Positions 1-5,329 of a stretch of 7,501 nucleotides of DNA are shown here, one piece after another. Each line of letters begins with the position of its first letter. Position 1 is the stretch's first letter. The DNA comes from Methanobacteriota archaeon (GTDB taxonomy: Archaea; Halobacteriota; Methanomicrobia; Methanomicrobiales; Methanospirillaceae), in assembly GCA_009779205.1 (NCBI GenBank), contig WRER01000028.1, positions 1-7,501 of the forward strand, given 5' to 3'. The translations under genes and the position numbers were made by a program. The notes under the pieces are model-generated. The model saw only the letters and a list, made by a program, of their open reading frames with translations, did no database searches and was not told the DNA's origin.

Positions 1-51
1 AGCATCAGCGTAATCATCCATTTCATCTACATTTGTTTTTGTTTTGAACAT
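1..51 (-). CDS. 5' end of an unidentified gene, cut by the window edge
   Basis: An ATG at 51-49 on the minus strand opens a frame of 17 codons that runs without a stop to the left edge, giving MFKTKTNVDEMDDYADA. The sequence just upstream on that strand contains GGGATT about 5 nt before the ATG, a weak Shine-Dalgarno candidate, and a TATA-like element lies about 45 nt further up. The gene follows the importer ATPase in the same direction after a 134-nt gap, so it may be a downstream gene with its own promoter. The visible fragment is acidic and too short to assign to a family. Confidence 0.4.
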   Translation of the reverse strand, partial: MFKTKTNVDEMDDYADA

Positions 52-90
52 GGTAAAATCCCTTACATTTGCCCGTCCAGTATAGGGGGA

Positions 91-104
91 AATTTTTATA
101 ATCA
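91..104 (-). promoter_or_regulatory. TATA-like element before the left-edge gene
   Basis: Read on the minus strand this is TGATTATAAAAATT, which resembles an archaeal TATA box. It lies about 45 nt upstream of the ATG at 51. It sits in the 134-nt gap after the ATPase gene and would allow independent expression of the left-edge gene. AT-rich matches of this kind occur by chance. Confidence 0.3.
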
Positions 105-185
105 TCTAATACTTTCTGATGAAGCATGCAGAATCGTAGAATAGTCGTGTGTAATGGCTCTGTTTGCCGCTGTGTCAGAAATCCT

Positions 186-962
186 TTATGTTACAAGTGG
201 CACACAGATCTGGCGATTTGCCTGTCTATGAAATTCTACTACAACAGAAACGCCAAATGTCTCAAAGAGTGATTCAGGAGTAATAACCTCCTCAGGATCT
301 CCACATGCAGTACAGCAACTATCATGCATGATTGCTGTTTTTTGAGAAGAGATGAACCCATGATCAGGCACGTGGGTTGACATCAGCGAAGATAGCCCAT
401 CTCTTGCGAGAGCTTTGATAATAGAAAGGCATTTGAACTGATTTCCATAATCCAGATGAGATGTTGGTTCATCAAGAATTAAAATTTCAGGCTCCTGAGC
501 GAGAGCACGTGCAATAACACACATCTGCCGCTCACCTCCAGATATCTCAGTGACCGGTCGATTCAAGAGATGCTCAATTCCAATGCGTGCAGCTGCTGCA
601 TGTGCTTTTTGTCTATCGCAGTCCCCCGGCTGCTGATGTAATTTCAGATGAGGAGCACGTCCGAGCAGAATAAAGTCAAAGACGGAAAATGGAAACATCA
701 CATCATGCATCTGAGGCACATATGCGATGTGACGTGCCCATTCTTCTCTGCTGTACTCAGATATATCTTTTCCATCAAGTGAAATAGAGCCAGAACGCGG
801 ATTCAAAATTCTGACAAGGCATTTGATAAGTGTCGATTTCCCTGTCCCATTCGGACCAAGAATTGCCATGACCTCTCCTTTTCCAATGTTAATTGATACA
901 TCTGAAAATATAAGTGAGTCTTTTGTATATCCAAATGAAAGAGCATCTGTTACCAGCCTCAT
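186..962 (-). CDS. ABC importer ATPase, iron-chelate/corrinoid (FecE/BtuD) type
   Basis: This is the cytoplasmic ATPase that powers the importer encoded just upstream. From the 962 start (258 aa) it shows Walker A GPNGTGKST (36-44), the Q-loop glutamine in YVPQ (84), an ISGGERQ signature (140-146), Walker B ILILDE (160-165) and the H-loop histidine in STHVPDH (197). The 'STHxPDH' form and the 'GDPEEVITPE' tail are typical of the archaeal branch of the FecE/BtuD family, and the length is normal. An ATG six bases upstream (968) is also possible. I prefer 962 because it gives the classic ATGA overlap with the permease stop and better spacing from the AGGTTGG upstream, which implies translational coupling. 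An odd feature is a Cys cluster, HDSCCTAC (213-220), where relatives usually carry a short basic or glycine turn. Family assignment is firm; the substrate (ferric chelate, haem or cobamide) cannot be read from sequence. Confidence 0.93.
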   Translation of the reverse strand: MRLVTDALSFGYTKDSLIFSDVSINIGKGEVMAILGPNGTGKSTLIKCLVRILNPRSGSISLDGKDISEYSREEWARHIAYVPQMHDVMFPFSVFDFILLGRAPHLKLHQQPGDCDRQKAHAAAARIGIEHLLNRPVTEISGGERQMCVIARALAQEPEILILDEPTSHLDYGNQFKCLSIIKALARDGLSSLMSTHVPDHGFISSQKTAIMHDSCCTACGDPEEVITPESLFETFGVSVVVEFHRQANRQICVPLVT

Positions 963-1984
963 GACCATCCAACCTTCTTTCTTGTCAATAAATATGCAAA
1001 GAACGGAGCACCGATGAGTGCTGTAAGCACGCCAAGAGGAATTTCTGCTGATGTAAGTGTGCGTGCTATATTATCAACGATAAGTAAAAATGCAGCACCC
1101 ATCACGACAGAAACAGGAAGCATTTTTGTGTACTCAGGGCCGACCAGCATACGTGAGAGGTGAGGTATCACAAGTCCTACCCATCCAATCATGCCAGAGA
1201 TGCTTACCGCTGCTGCTGTAACAACTGTTGCCGCAATAATGACCAATGCTCCAAGAACCCTTGTGTCAACACCAAGTGCAGTTGCTTCTTCCTCACCGAG
1301 TGCAAGAATGTTGATACGCCAGCGAATGAGAAGTAAAAATCCAACGCCTATCACGATAGCAGGCGTCACACTTATCAGTTTTTCCCAGCTTGTTCCGGCA
1401 AGAGAACCCATTAACCAGGAGACGATCTCTGGAAGTTTGTCCATTGGGTCTGCAATATCTTTTATGAGCATTACAAATGCATTAAACACAGTTCCAACGA
1501 TAATCCCTGCAAGCACCAGGATAAGGGTAGATGCAGGGCGGTACAGTCTGCTGATACCCCACGTCATACCGACTGCAATCATTCCCCATACAAAAGCCAT
1601 GATTTGGACCAGGAAAGGATCACCTGATATCAGAATGGCAAGTGATGCTCCAAAGCCAGCTCCTGCCGAGACTCCAAGTATATCAGGGGATACGAGTGGG
1701 TTTCTAAACATTCCCTGGTATGCAGCTCCTGCAACAGAGAGGGCAGCTCCAACAAGCAATGCAGCACCAATTCGCGGAAGACGAATCTGAAGGATGATCG
1801 TTTCCTGAATGGGATCCAGGGAGTGTGTGAGGGGGGTGACTGCTGAGATAACAATCAAATATGCATCTGTGACATGTATTGGAAATCTTCCAAGTGTGAG
1901 AGAGATCAAGACAAGAGCAGGGATAAGCGCAAGAATGGCATATCCAACAAGACTTGTTGGAAGCCATTTTTTAATTGAAATCAA
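959..1984 (-). CDS. ABC importer permease, FecCD/BtuC family
   Basis: This is the integral membrane subunit that forms the translocation path, normally as a homodimer with two ATPases. The 341-aa protein is the usual length for a roughly ten-helix BtuC/FecCD permease. It carries the family landmarks: RLPR (68-71), YQGMFRNPLVSPDILGVSAGA (89-109), the coupling-helix segment LGEEEATALGV (229-239), GWVGLVIPH (267-275) and the C-terminal IPLGVLTALIGAPFFAYLL block (315-333). The only sensible start is a TTG at 1984, because no ATG or GTG lies near the N-terminal basic segment MISIKKW before helix 1. The TTG is 3 nt past the binding-protein stop, so translation probably depends on ribosomes arriving from that gene. 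The gene ends in a 4-nt overlap with the ATPase. Identification is firm; the substrate is unknown. Confidence 0.94.
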   Translation of the reverse strand: MISIKKWLPTSLVGYAILALIPALVLISLTLGRFPIHVTDAYLIVISAVTPLTHSLDPIQETIILQIRLPRIGAALLVGAALSVAGAAYQGMFRNPLVSPDILGVSAGAGFGASLAILISGDPFLVQIMAFVWGMIAVGMTWGISRLYRPASTLILVLAGIIVGTVFNAFVMLIKDIADPMDKLPEIVSWLMGSLAGTSWEKLISVTPAIVIGVGFLLLIRWRINILALGEEEATALGVDTRVLGALVIIAATVVTAAAVSISGMIGWVGLVIPHLSRMLVGPEYTKMLPVSVVMGAAFLLIVDNIARTLTSAEIPLGVLTALIGAPFFAYLLTRKKVGWS

Positions 1985-1987
1985 TCT

Positions 1988-3073
1988 TTATGCCCTGTCT
2001 AGTTTTTCCTGAGATGCGCCGGTATTGACTTGTCTTGTGTCTGTGAGAATGAATTCAAGTGTTTCAGCATCGATATCAAGACCGTAGAATCCCTTATAGA
2101 ATGTCACGATTTCATTCTCGATATCGAAATCGACATACTCAGGATAGAGTGTCTGTGCAAGCCAGATCATACCGAGAATCGACTCAGGAATTGGAAGGTC
2201 CCAGGATGCAAGGTATTTTGGAAGGCGGTATACTGCGCCATTTTTCACAGCTTTTAGCTCCTGCCACTGGCTATCTGCCATAATATCTTCGATAGATGCC
2301 GAACAATATGGGGCGAGCACGATAACATCAGGATCCCAGAGATAGAGTTGTTCAATGTTAATGGCAACATCTCCACCTGATACATCGACTGAGGCACTGC
2401 TTGCACTTGCGATCTCTATCATTGAAGTCTGGTACTGCTCTGCGTCAAATGTATTGAGTGGTTCAGATTTTGTCATGTATACGACAAGGCGTTCATCTTC
2501 AGAAATGAGATCTGTCTGGCTTTTGAGTTCATCCATCACTCCTCTGAAATACGCTTCAAATGCTGCGGCTTCAGTCTCTTTTCCAAGCATCGTGCCAAGC
2601 ATGTTTGCACTTGAAATTAGGAGTTCTGGACTTTCGACATAGTCTACAACAACAGGAACGCCGACATTACGAACAGGAGTATTCACGGAGTCATCAGCTC
2701 CATATCTGCCGATGGTTGCATCTGGATAAGTTGTCAATAATTCTTCAACATTGACCCTTTTTCCATAGTGAGTAACAAAGGGAGTGTCAAACTGTGGATA
2801 TAATGAGCGAATTATTTCATAGTCAGCAGGTCCAAAGTTTGCAGAGGTTAAGATATCAAGTGCATCAAGCACGAATACGAGCTGGGTTCCAAAGGGATCT
2901 AATGATCCAAGGCTCGTAATATCGACTGGAACGATGGATTCATAACCTGTCATGTCGATGATGATATTATAATCACCATCTGGAGTGATTTCCCATGCAG
3001 ATACTGGTGAGATCGCCAGCAATGCTATGAAAAATAGTGATATGTACGATACAGTAGGGGGTATTGCTTTCAT
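1988..3073 (-). CDS. Periplasmic-type substrate-binding protein of the importer (class III, FecB/BtuF-like)
   Basis: This protein captures the ligand outside the cell and delivers it to the adjacent permease. Residues 1-26 form a signal peptide: short polar start, hydrophobic core YISLFFIALLAI, and a cleavable SPVSA-W junction. There is no lipobox cysteine and no obvious C-terminal anchor, so how it is held at an archaeal surface is unclear. The mature protein opens with IIIDMTGYESIVP, the usual 'D..G....VP' strand of this family, and continues with two lobes. The first includes YPDATIGRYG and the second includes LWDPDVIVLAP and the family-like end segment PESILGMIWLAQTLYPEY. At 361 aa the length is normal. 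The ATG at 3073 is preceded by AGGAA about 7 nt upstream. It is the first gene of a three-gene operon. The ligand is probably an iron complex or corrinoid, by family only. Confidence 0.9.
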   Translation of the reverse strand: MKAIPPTVSYISLFFIALLAISPVSAWEITPDGDYNIIIDMTGYESIVPVDITSLGSLDPFGTQLVFVLDALDILTSANFGPADYEIIRSLYPQFDTPFVTHYGKRVNVEELLTTYPDATIGRYGADDSVNTPVRNVGVPVVVDYVESPELLISSANMLGTMLGKETEAAAFEAYFRGVMDELKSQTDLISEDERLVVYMTKSEPLNTFDAEQYQTSMIEIASASSASVDVSGGDVAINIEQLYLWDPDVIVLAPYCSASIEDIMADSQWQELKAVKNGAVYRLPKYLASWDLPIPESILGMIWLAQTLYPEYVDFDIENEIVTFYKGFYGLDIDAETLEFILTDTRQVNTGASQEKLDRA

Positions 3074-3099
3074 GGAGTATTCCTGATATCGATAAAGAT

Positions 3100-3113
3100 A
3101 CCATATAGTTTTT
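3100..3113 (-). promoter_or_regulatory. TATA-like element for the importer operon
   Basis: On the minus strand the sequence reads AAAACTATATGGTA after an A-rich, BRE-like run. It lies about 30-40 nt before the binding-protein ATG at 3073, which would give a short leader. A palindrome TATCGATA (3087-3094) lies between it and the start codon and could be a regulator site. I do not recognise it as a known metal-regulator motif. Confidence 0.35.
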
Positions 3114-3223
3114 ATTTTATTTTGTTAAAAAGTAAGCTGGATTAGATTGTCATGTGTGGAGGTTGTTCAGTTATCAATTGTCAGTTTTTAGAGTACGTTT
3201 TGACAATACTACGCACTGACCAG

Positions 3224-3270
3224 CCTGTCCGGCAGGCAGGTAACTATCCACTGACACCTGAGATAGTTAC
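3224..3270. repeat. Adjacent GC-rich palindrome and 9-bp hairpin
   Basis: CCTGTCCGGCAGG (3224-3236) is a near-palindrome followed by a second CAGG. Directly after it, GTAACTATC (3240-3248) is a perfect inverted match to GATAGTTAC (3262-3270) across a 13-nt spacer. The first part is conspicuously GC-rich in an AT-rich intergenic region. It could be a terminator-like or mobile palindromic repeat, an operator, or a recombination scar. Confidence 0.6.
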
Positions 3271-3327
3271 AAATCAATCACAAATAAGTGAATATAGGGA
3301 CCATAAGAACGTGACAATAGAGGGAAG

Positions 3328-3390
3328 TAATGGCAGATGAGGTAACAACACAATATGTTTCAAAGATGAAGATTGTGTATCATCCGATTG
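3328..3390 (+). repeat. Direct repeat, left copy (trmO 5' end)
   Basis: This 63-nt segment matches 4502-4564 with four substitutions and no gaps, at a constant offset of 1174 nt. Weaker ungapped similarity (15 of 21 positions, including the Shine-Dalgarno) extends back to 3310/4484. The two copies bracket rhuM. Confidence 0.9.
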
Positions 3391-3437
3391 CGGCTATGAC
3401 GGTATGTTTCGTCAATGGATATTTTTTGACGATATGA
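3330..3437 (+). pseudogene. Truncated trmO 5' end (first copy)
   Basis: The ATG at 3330 begins MADEVTTQYVSKMKIVYHPI, which matches the first 20 residues of the intact trmO at 4504 (MADEITTQYVSKMNITYHPI). Identity stops at 3390. The frame then reads 15 unrelated codons to a TGA at 3435-3437, giving a 35-codon ORF that lacks the whole TsaA-like core. It keeps a good Shine-Dalgarno (AGAGGGA, 3319-3325), so a short peptide might still be made. The simplest reading is that this was the original position of the trmO start before rhuM was introduced. It could instead be a regulatory leader peptide, but nothing shows that. Confidence 0.75.
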
Positions 3438-3482
3438 GACCATATAACAGCTTTGGCAACGGTGCGGGTTAGGGGGTGGAGT

Positions 3483-4514
3483 ATGAGCAAGAAGAAAACA
3501 CCGAACGAACTGCGGATTCGCAACAGTACCGCCGAATTTCTGACATTTTCCTACCAAACAGGCGGCGATGGTGTTGAGGTTCGCGTTCAAGACGGTACGA
3601 TATGGCTTTCACAAAAGAATACGGGGCAGTTGTTCGATACGTCATCGGACAATATCGGTTTGCATCTAAAAAACATCTTCTCCGATGGTGAACTTTCTAA
3701 GGATTCAGTTACCGAAGATTTCTCGGTAACTGCTTCTGACGGTAAAAACTATCGCGTCAAGCACTATAACCTCGATGCGATTATCGCTGTTGGGTATCGT
3801 GTTAACTCCAAGCGAGCTACGGCTTTTCGGCAGTGGGCGACAGGTGTGCTCCGCGATTACACGCTTAGAGGTTATGTGCTTGATAGGAAACGAATGGAAA
3901 ACGGAGCATTTCTCGATGACGACTATTTTGAACGTCTGCTTGAGGAAATCCGCGAGATACGGTTGTCCGAGCGGCGGTTCTATCAGAAGATAACCGACAT
4001 CTACGCCACCGCAATGGACTACGACAAGAACGCACCGTTGACGCGAGAGTTCTTCGCAAAAATTCAAAATAAAATGCACTACGCTGTTCACGGTCACACT
4101 GCCGCTGAGATTATTTACGAACGGGCTGACGCTGACAAGGAGCATATGGGTTTGACGAATTGGGCGAACAGCCCAAAAAGTAAAATCGTCAAGAGCGATG
4201 TGAGTATCGCAAAGAACTATCTTTTGGAGATCGAACTTGAAGATTTGGGTCGTATCGTCAACGCTTACCTCGACTTAGCTGAGAGCCGCGCAAAGCGGCG
4301 TGTCCCAATGACAATGGCTGATTGGGCGAATCGTCTTGACATTTTCCTGTCAGCCGACGATAGGGATGTTTTGCGCGATGCGGGCAAGATTACGATGGAG
4401 ATAGCCAAAGAACACGCCGAGAGCGAGTTTGAGAAGTACCGCGTGATTCAAGACCGACTGTTCCAAAGCGATTTTGATCGCTTCGTGGAATTAGAGGAAT
4501 ATAATGGCAGATGA
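3483..4514 (+). CDS. rhuM: RhuM-family protein (Virulence_RhuM)
   Basis: This 343-aa protein is full length for the RhuM family, whose molecular role is not settled. Members are named from a Salmonella pathogenicity-island gene and occur widely in mobile and defence-rich regions. The N-terminal part (about 39-66, TIWLSQKNTGQLF through HLKNIF) looks like the family's helix-turn-helix-like region. It is followed by the hallmark YNLDAIIAVGYRVNS and FRQWATGVL. The C-terminal half carries HGHTAAEIIYERADADKEHMG, KNYLLEIELEDLGRIVNAYLD and the PMTMADWANRLD block. I chose the ATG at 3483 because AGGGGGTGG lies just upstream; a TTG at 3453 is less likely. Codon use and composition differ from the neighbours: 33 of 60 bases are G or C at 3961-4020, against 20 of 60 at 4561-4620 in trmO. 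This suggests horizontal acquisition. Its stop codon lies inside the trmO start region, with an 11-nt overlap. Confidence 0.9.
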   Translation: MSKKKTPNELRIRNSTAEFLTFSYQTGGDGVEVRVQDGTIWLSQKNTGQLFDTSSDNIGLHLKNIFSDGELSKDSVTEDFSVTASDGKNYRVKHYNLDAIIAVGYRVNSKRATAFRQWATGVLRDYTLRGYVLDRKRMENGAFLDDDYFERLLEEIREIRLSERRFYQKITDIYATAMDYDKNAPLTREFFAKIQNKMHYAVHGHTAAEIIYERADADKEHMGLTNWANSPKSKIVKSDVSIAKNYLLEIELEDLGRIVNAYLDLAESRAKRRVPMTMADWANRLDIFLSADDRDVLRDAGKITMEIAKEHAESEFEKYRVIQDRLFQSDFDRFVELEEYNGR

Positions 4515-4564
4515 GATAACAACACAATATGTTTCAAAGATGAACATTACGTATCATCCGATTG
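4502..4564 (+). repeat. Direct repeat, right copy (start of intact trmO)
   Basis: This is the second copy of the 63-nt segment at 3328-3390. It supplies the start codon and first 20 codons of the intact trmO and also the last codons and stop of rhuM. The four differences from the left copy change three codons (V5I, K14N, V16T); none is silent. Confidence 0.9.
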
Positions 4565-5037
4565 GCATTGTTCATTCTAAACATACAGTATCTGATGATA
4601 CTCCTATTCAAGCAGTTTTCGATAACTCACTCGGATCAATCGAGGTATTTGAAGAATATCAAGAGGGATTATTAGATATTGAAACATTTTCACACCTGAT
4701 TTTATTATATCATTTTGATCGATCACAAGGCCCTGAACTCATTAGAAAGCCTTTTTTAGATGATAAAAATGATCGCGGAATATTTTCAATTCGGCACTTT
4801 AACCGTCCAAATCCTATTGGATTTTCAATTGTAAGGCTATTATCAGTTTCTAATCGTTATATCGAAATTGCTGAAGTTGACATCTTGGATGGAACACCCA
4901 TTATTGACATCAAACCTTATGTGTATCAGTTTGATCATCGTGATGAAGTCATAAATGGGTGGGTGGACAAAACGCAGATTGGTCAGAATAAGGGAAAGAG
5001 TATAACGCCAAAATCACTTCGTGAAACGCCAAAATAA
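4504..5037 (+). CDS. trmO: TsaA-like tRNA t6A37 N6-methyltransferase TrmO
   Basis: In characterised members (E. coli TrmO), this SAM-dependent beta-barrel enzyme methylates N6 of t6A at position 37 of threonine tRNA, giving m6t6A. The 177-aa protein contains the whole domain: HPIGIVHS (18-25), TPIQ (33-36), GSIEVFEEYQEGLLDIETFSHLILLYHF (44-71), the signature GIFSIRHFNRPNPIGFSIV (92-110) and the DILDGTPIIDIKPYV block (126-140). Archaeal relatives usually start near the internal Met13, so MADEITTQYVSK is an extra segment. I keep the ATG at 4504 because AGAGGAA (4493-4499) is well placed and because the same extended start is present in the duplicated 5' copy at 3330. The start overlaps rhuM by 11 nt, so its expression probably now depends on rhuM transcription. 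It is AT-rich, unlike rhuM. Confidence 0.88.
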   Translation: MADEITTQYVSKMNITYHPIGIVHSKHTVSDDTPIQAVFDNSLGSIEVFEEYQEGLLDIETFSHLILLYHFDRSQGPELIRKPFLDDKNDRGIFSIRHFNRPNPIGFSIVRLLSVSNRYIEIAEVDILDGTPIIDIKPYVYQFDHRDEVINGWVDKTQIGQNKGKSITPKSLRETPK

Positions 5038-5039
5038 AT

Positions 5040-5215
5040 AGATCTCCTAATTTTAGCACAGCATGGTTCCCACTTGGAGCTGTTGTTGAACAGCCACTCT
5101 TTCTCTTCAATTACCCAATGCACCGAAATTTCTATTTCATGAAGAATTACCTGCGCTTCGGATTGTTGGGACATTCATTGTTATTTTAGGAATTTTTGTG
5201 ATTGTGCAGACATAA
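5040..5215 (+). pseudogene. Possible frameshifted C-terminal remnant of a small membrane transporter
   Basis: No intact gene lies in the 262 nt after trmO, but two overlapping plus-strand frames look like pieces of one membrane protein. One frame (from 5040) reads STAWFPLGAVV. A second, ending at a TAA at 5213-5215, reads FLFHEELPALRIVGTFIVILGIFVIVQT. Together they recall the last two helices of a drug/metabolite (EamA or SMR-like) transporter, where a 'PLGAV...FL.EELP..RI.GT..I..G' pattern is usual. No start codon or upstream domain is visible. This is a tentative identification by eye; it could be chance hydrophobic translation. Confidence 0.35.
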
Positions 5216-5263
5216 ATCTCTGACATTGCAAAAGTTCCATTTCAGAGCAAGTCATTTTTATCG

Positions 5264-5303
5264 TCACTTTCACCGAAACATTGGTTCTGTGTAGTAAAAG
5301 TGA
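5264..5303. repeat. 7-bp inverted repeat before the methyltransferase
   Basis: TCACTTT (5264-5270) is repeated in inverted form as AAAGTGA (5297-5303), with 26 nt between. It ends 26 nt before the preferred ATG of the methyltransferase and overlaps its alternative GTG start. It is a possible operator or leader hairpin. A match this short can arise by chance. Confidence 0.3.
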
Positions 5304-5329
5304 TTAATGTGAGGCGCCAATTAATAAAT

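Larger units (their letters stand above)
3074..3482. other. Divergent intergenic region with no intact gene
   Basis: About 400 nt separate the leftward importer operon from the rightward rhuM gene. From left to right they hold the importer promoter, a stretch (about 3150-3300) with a weak ORF and two inverted repeats (3224-3236 and 3240-3270), a possible TATA-like AATATAGG at 3291-3298, a broken trmO start (3330-3437), and a short unexplained segment with CATATAAC (3440-3447) before the rhuM Shine-Dalgarno AGGGGGTGG (3471-3479). I see no RNA gene here. Confidence 0.5.

Noticed and set aside
1191..1790. 199-codon plus-strand ORF opposite the permease
   Set aside because: It is a low-complexity antisense shadow (rich in Ala, Pro, Ser, Thr and Ile) of the well-supported FecCD permease.
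3152..3340. 62-codon plus-strand ORF (MCGGCSVINC...) before the trmO remnant
   Set aside because: It runs through the two inverted repeats, has no recognisable domain, and overlaps likely promoter sequence for the original trmO. Its C-terminal NGR-stop is simply the trmO start read in another frame. The two early Cys pairs are not enough to call a protein.
3453..3482. Upstream TTG start for rhuM (ten extra residues)
   Set aside because: The extension would cover the strong AGGGGGTGG ribosome binding site of the ATG at 3483, and RhuM-like sequence begins only after that ATG.
3705..4145. 146-codon minus-strand ORF opposite rhuM
   Set aside because: It is an antisense shadow of a gene with clear family motifs and has no domain of its own.
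3328..4564. Classical transposon target-site duplication around rhuM
   Set aside because: The repeats are far longer than usual target duplications, differ at four positions, and lie beside neither terminal inverted repeats nor a transposase.
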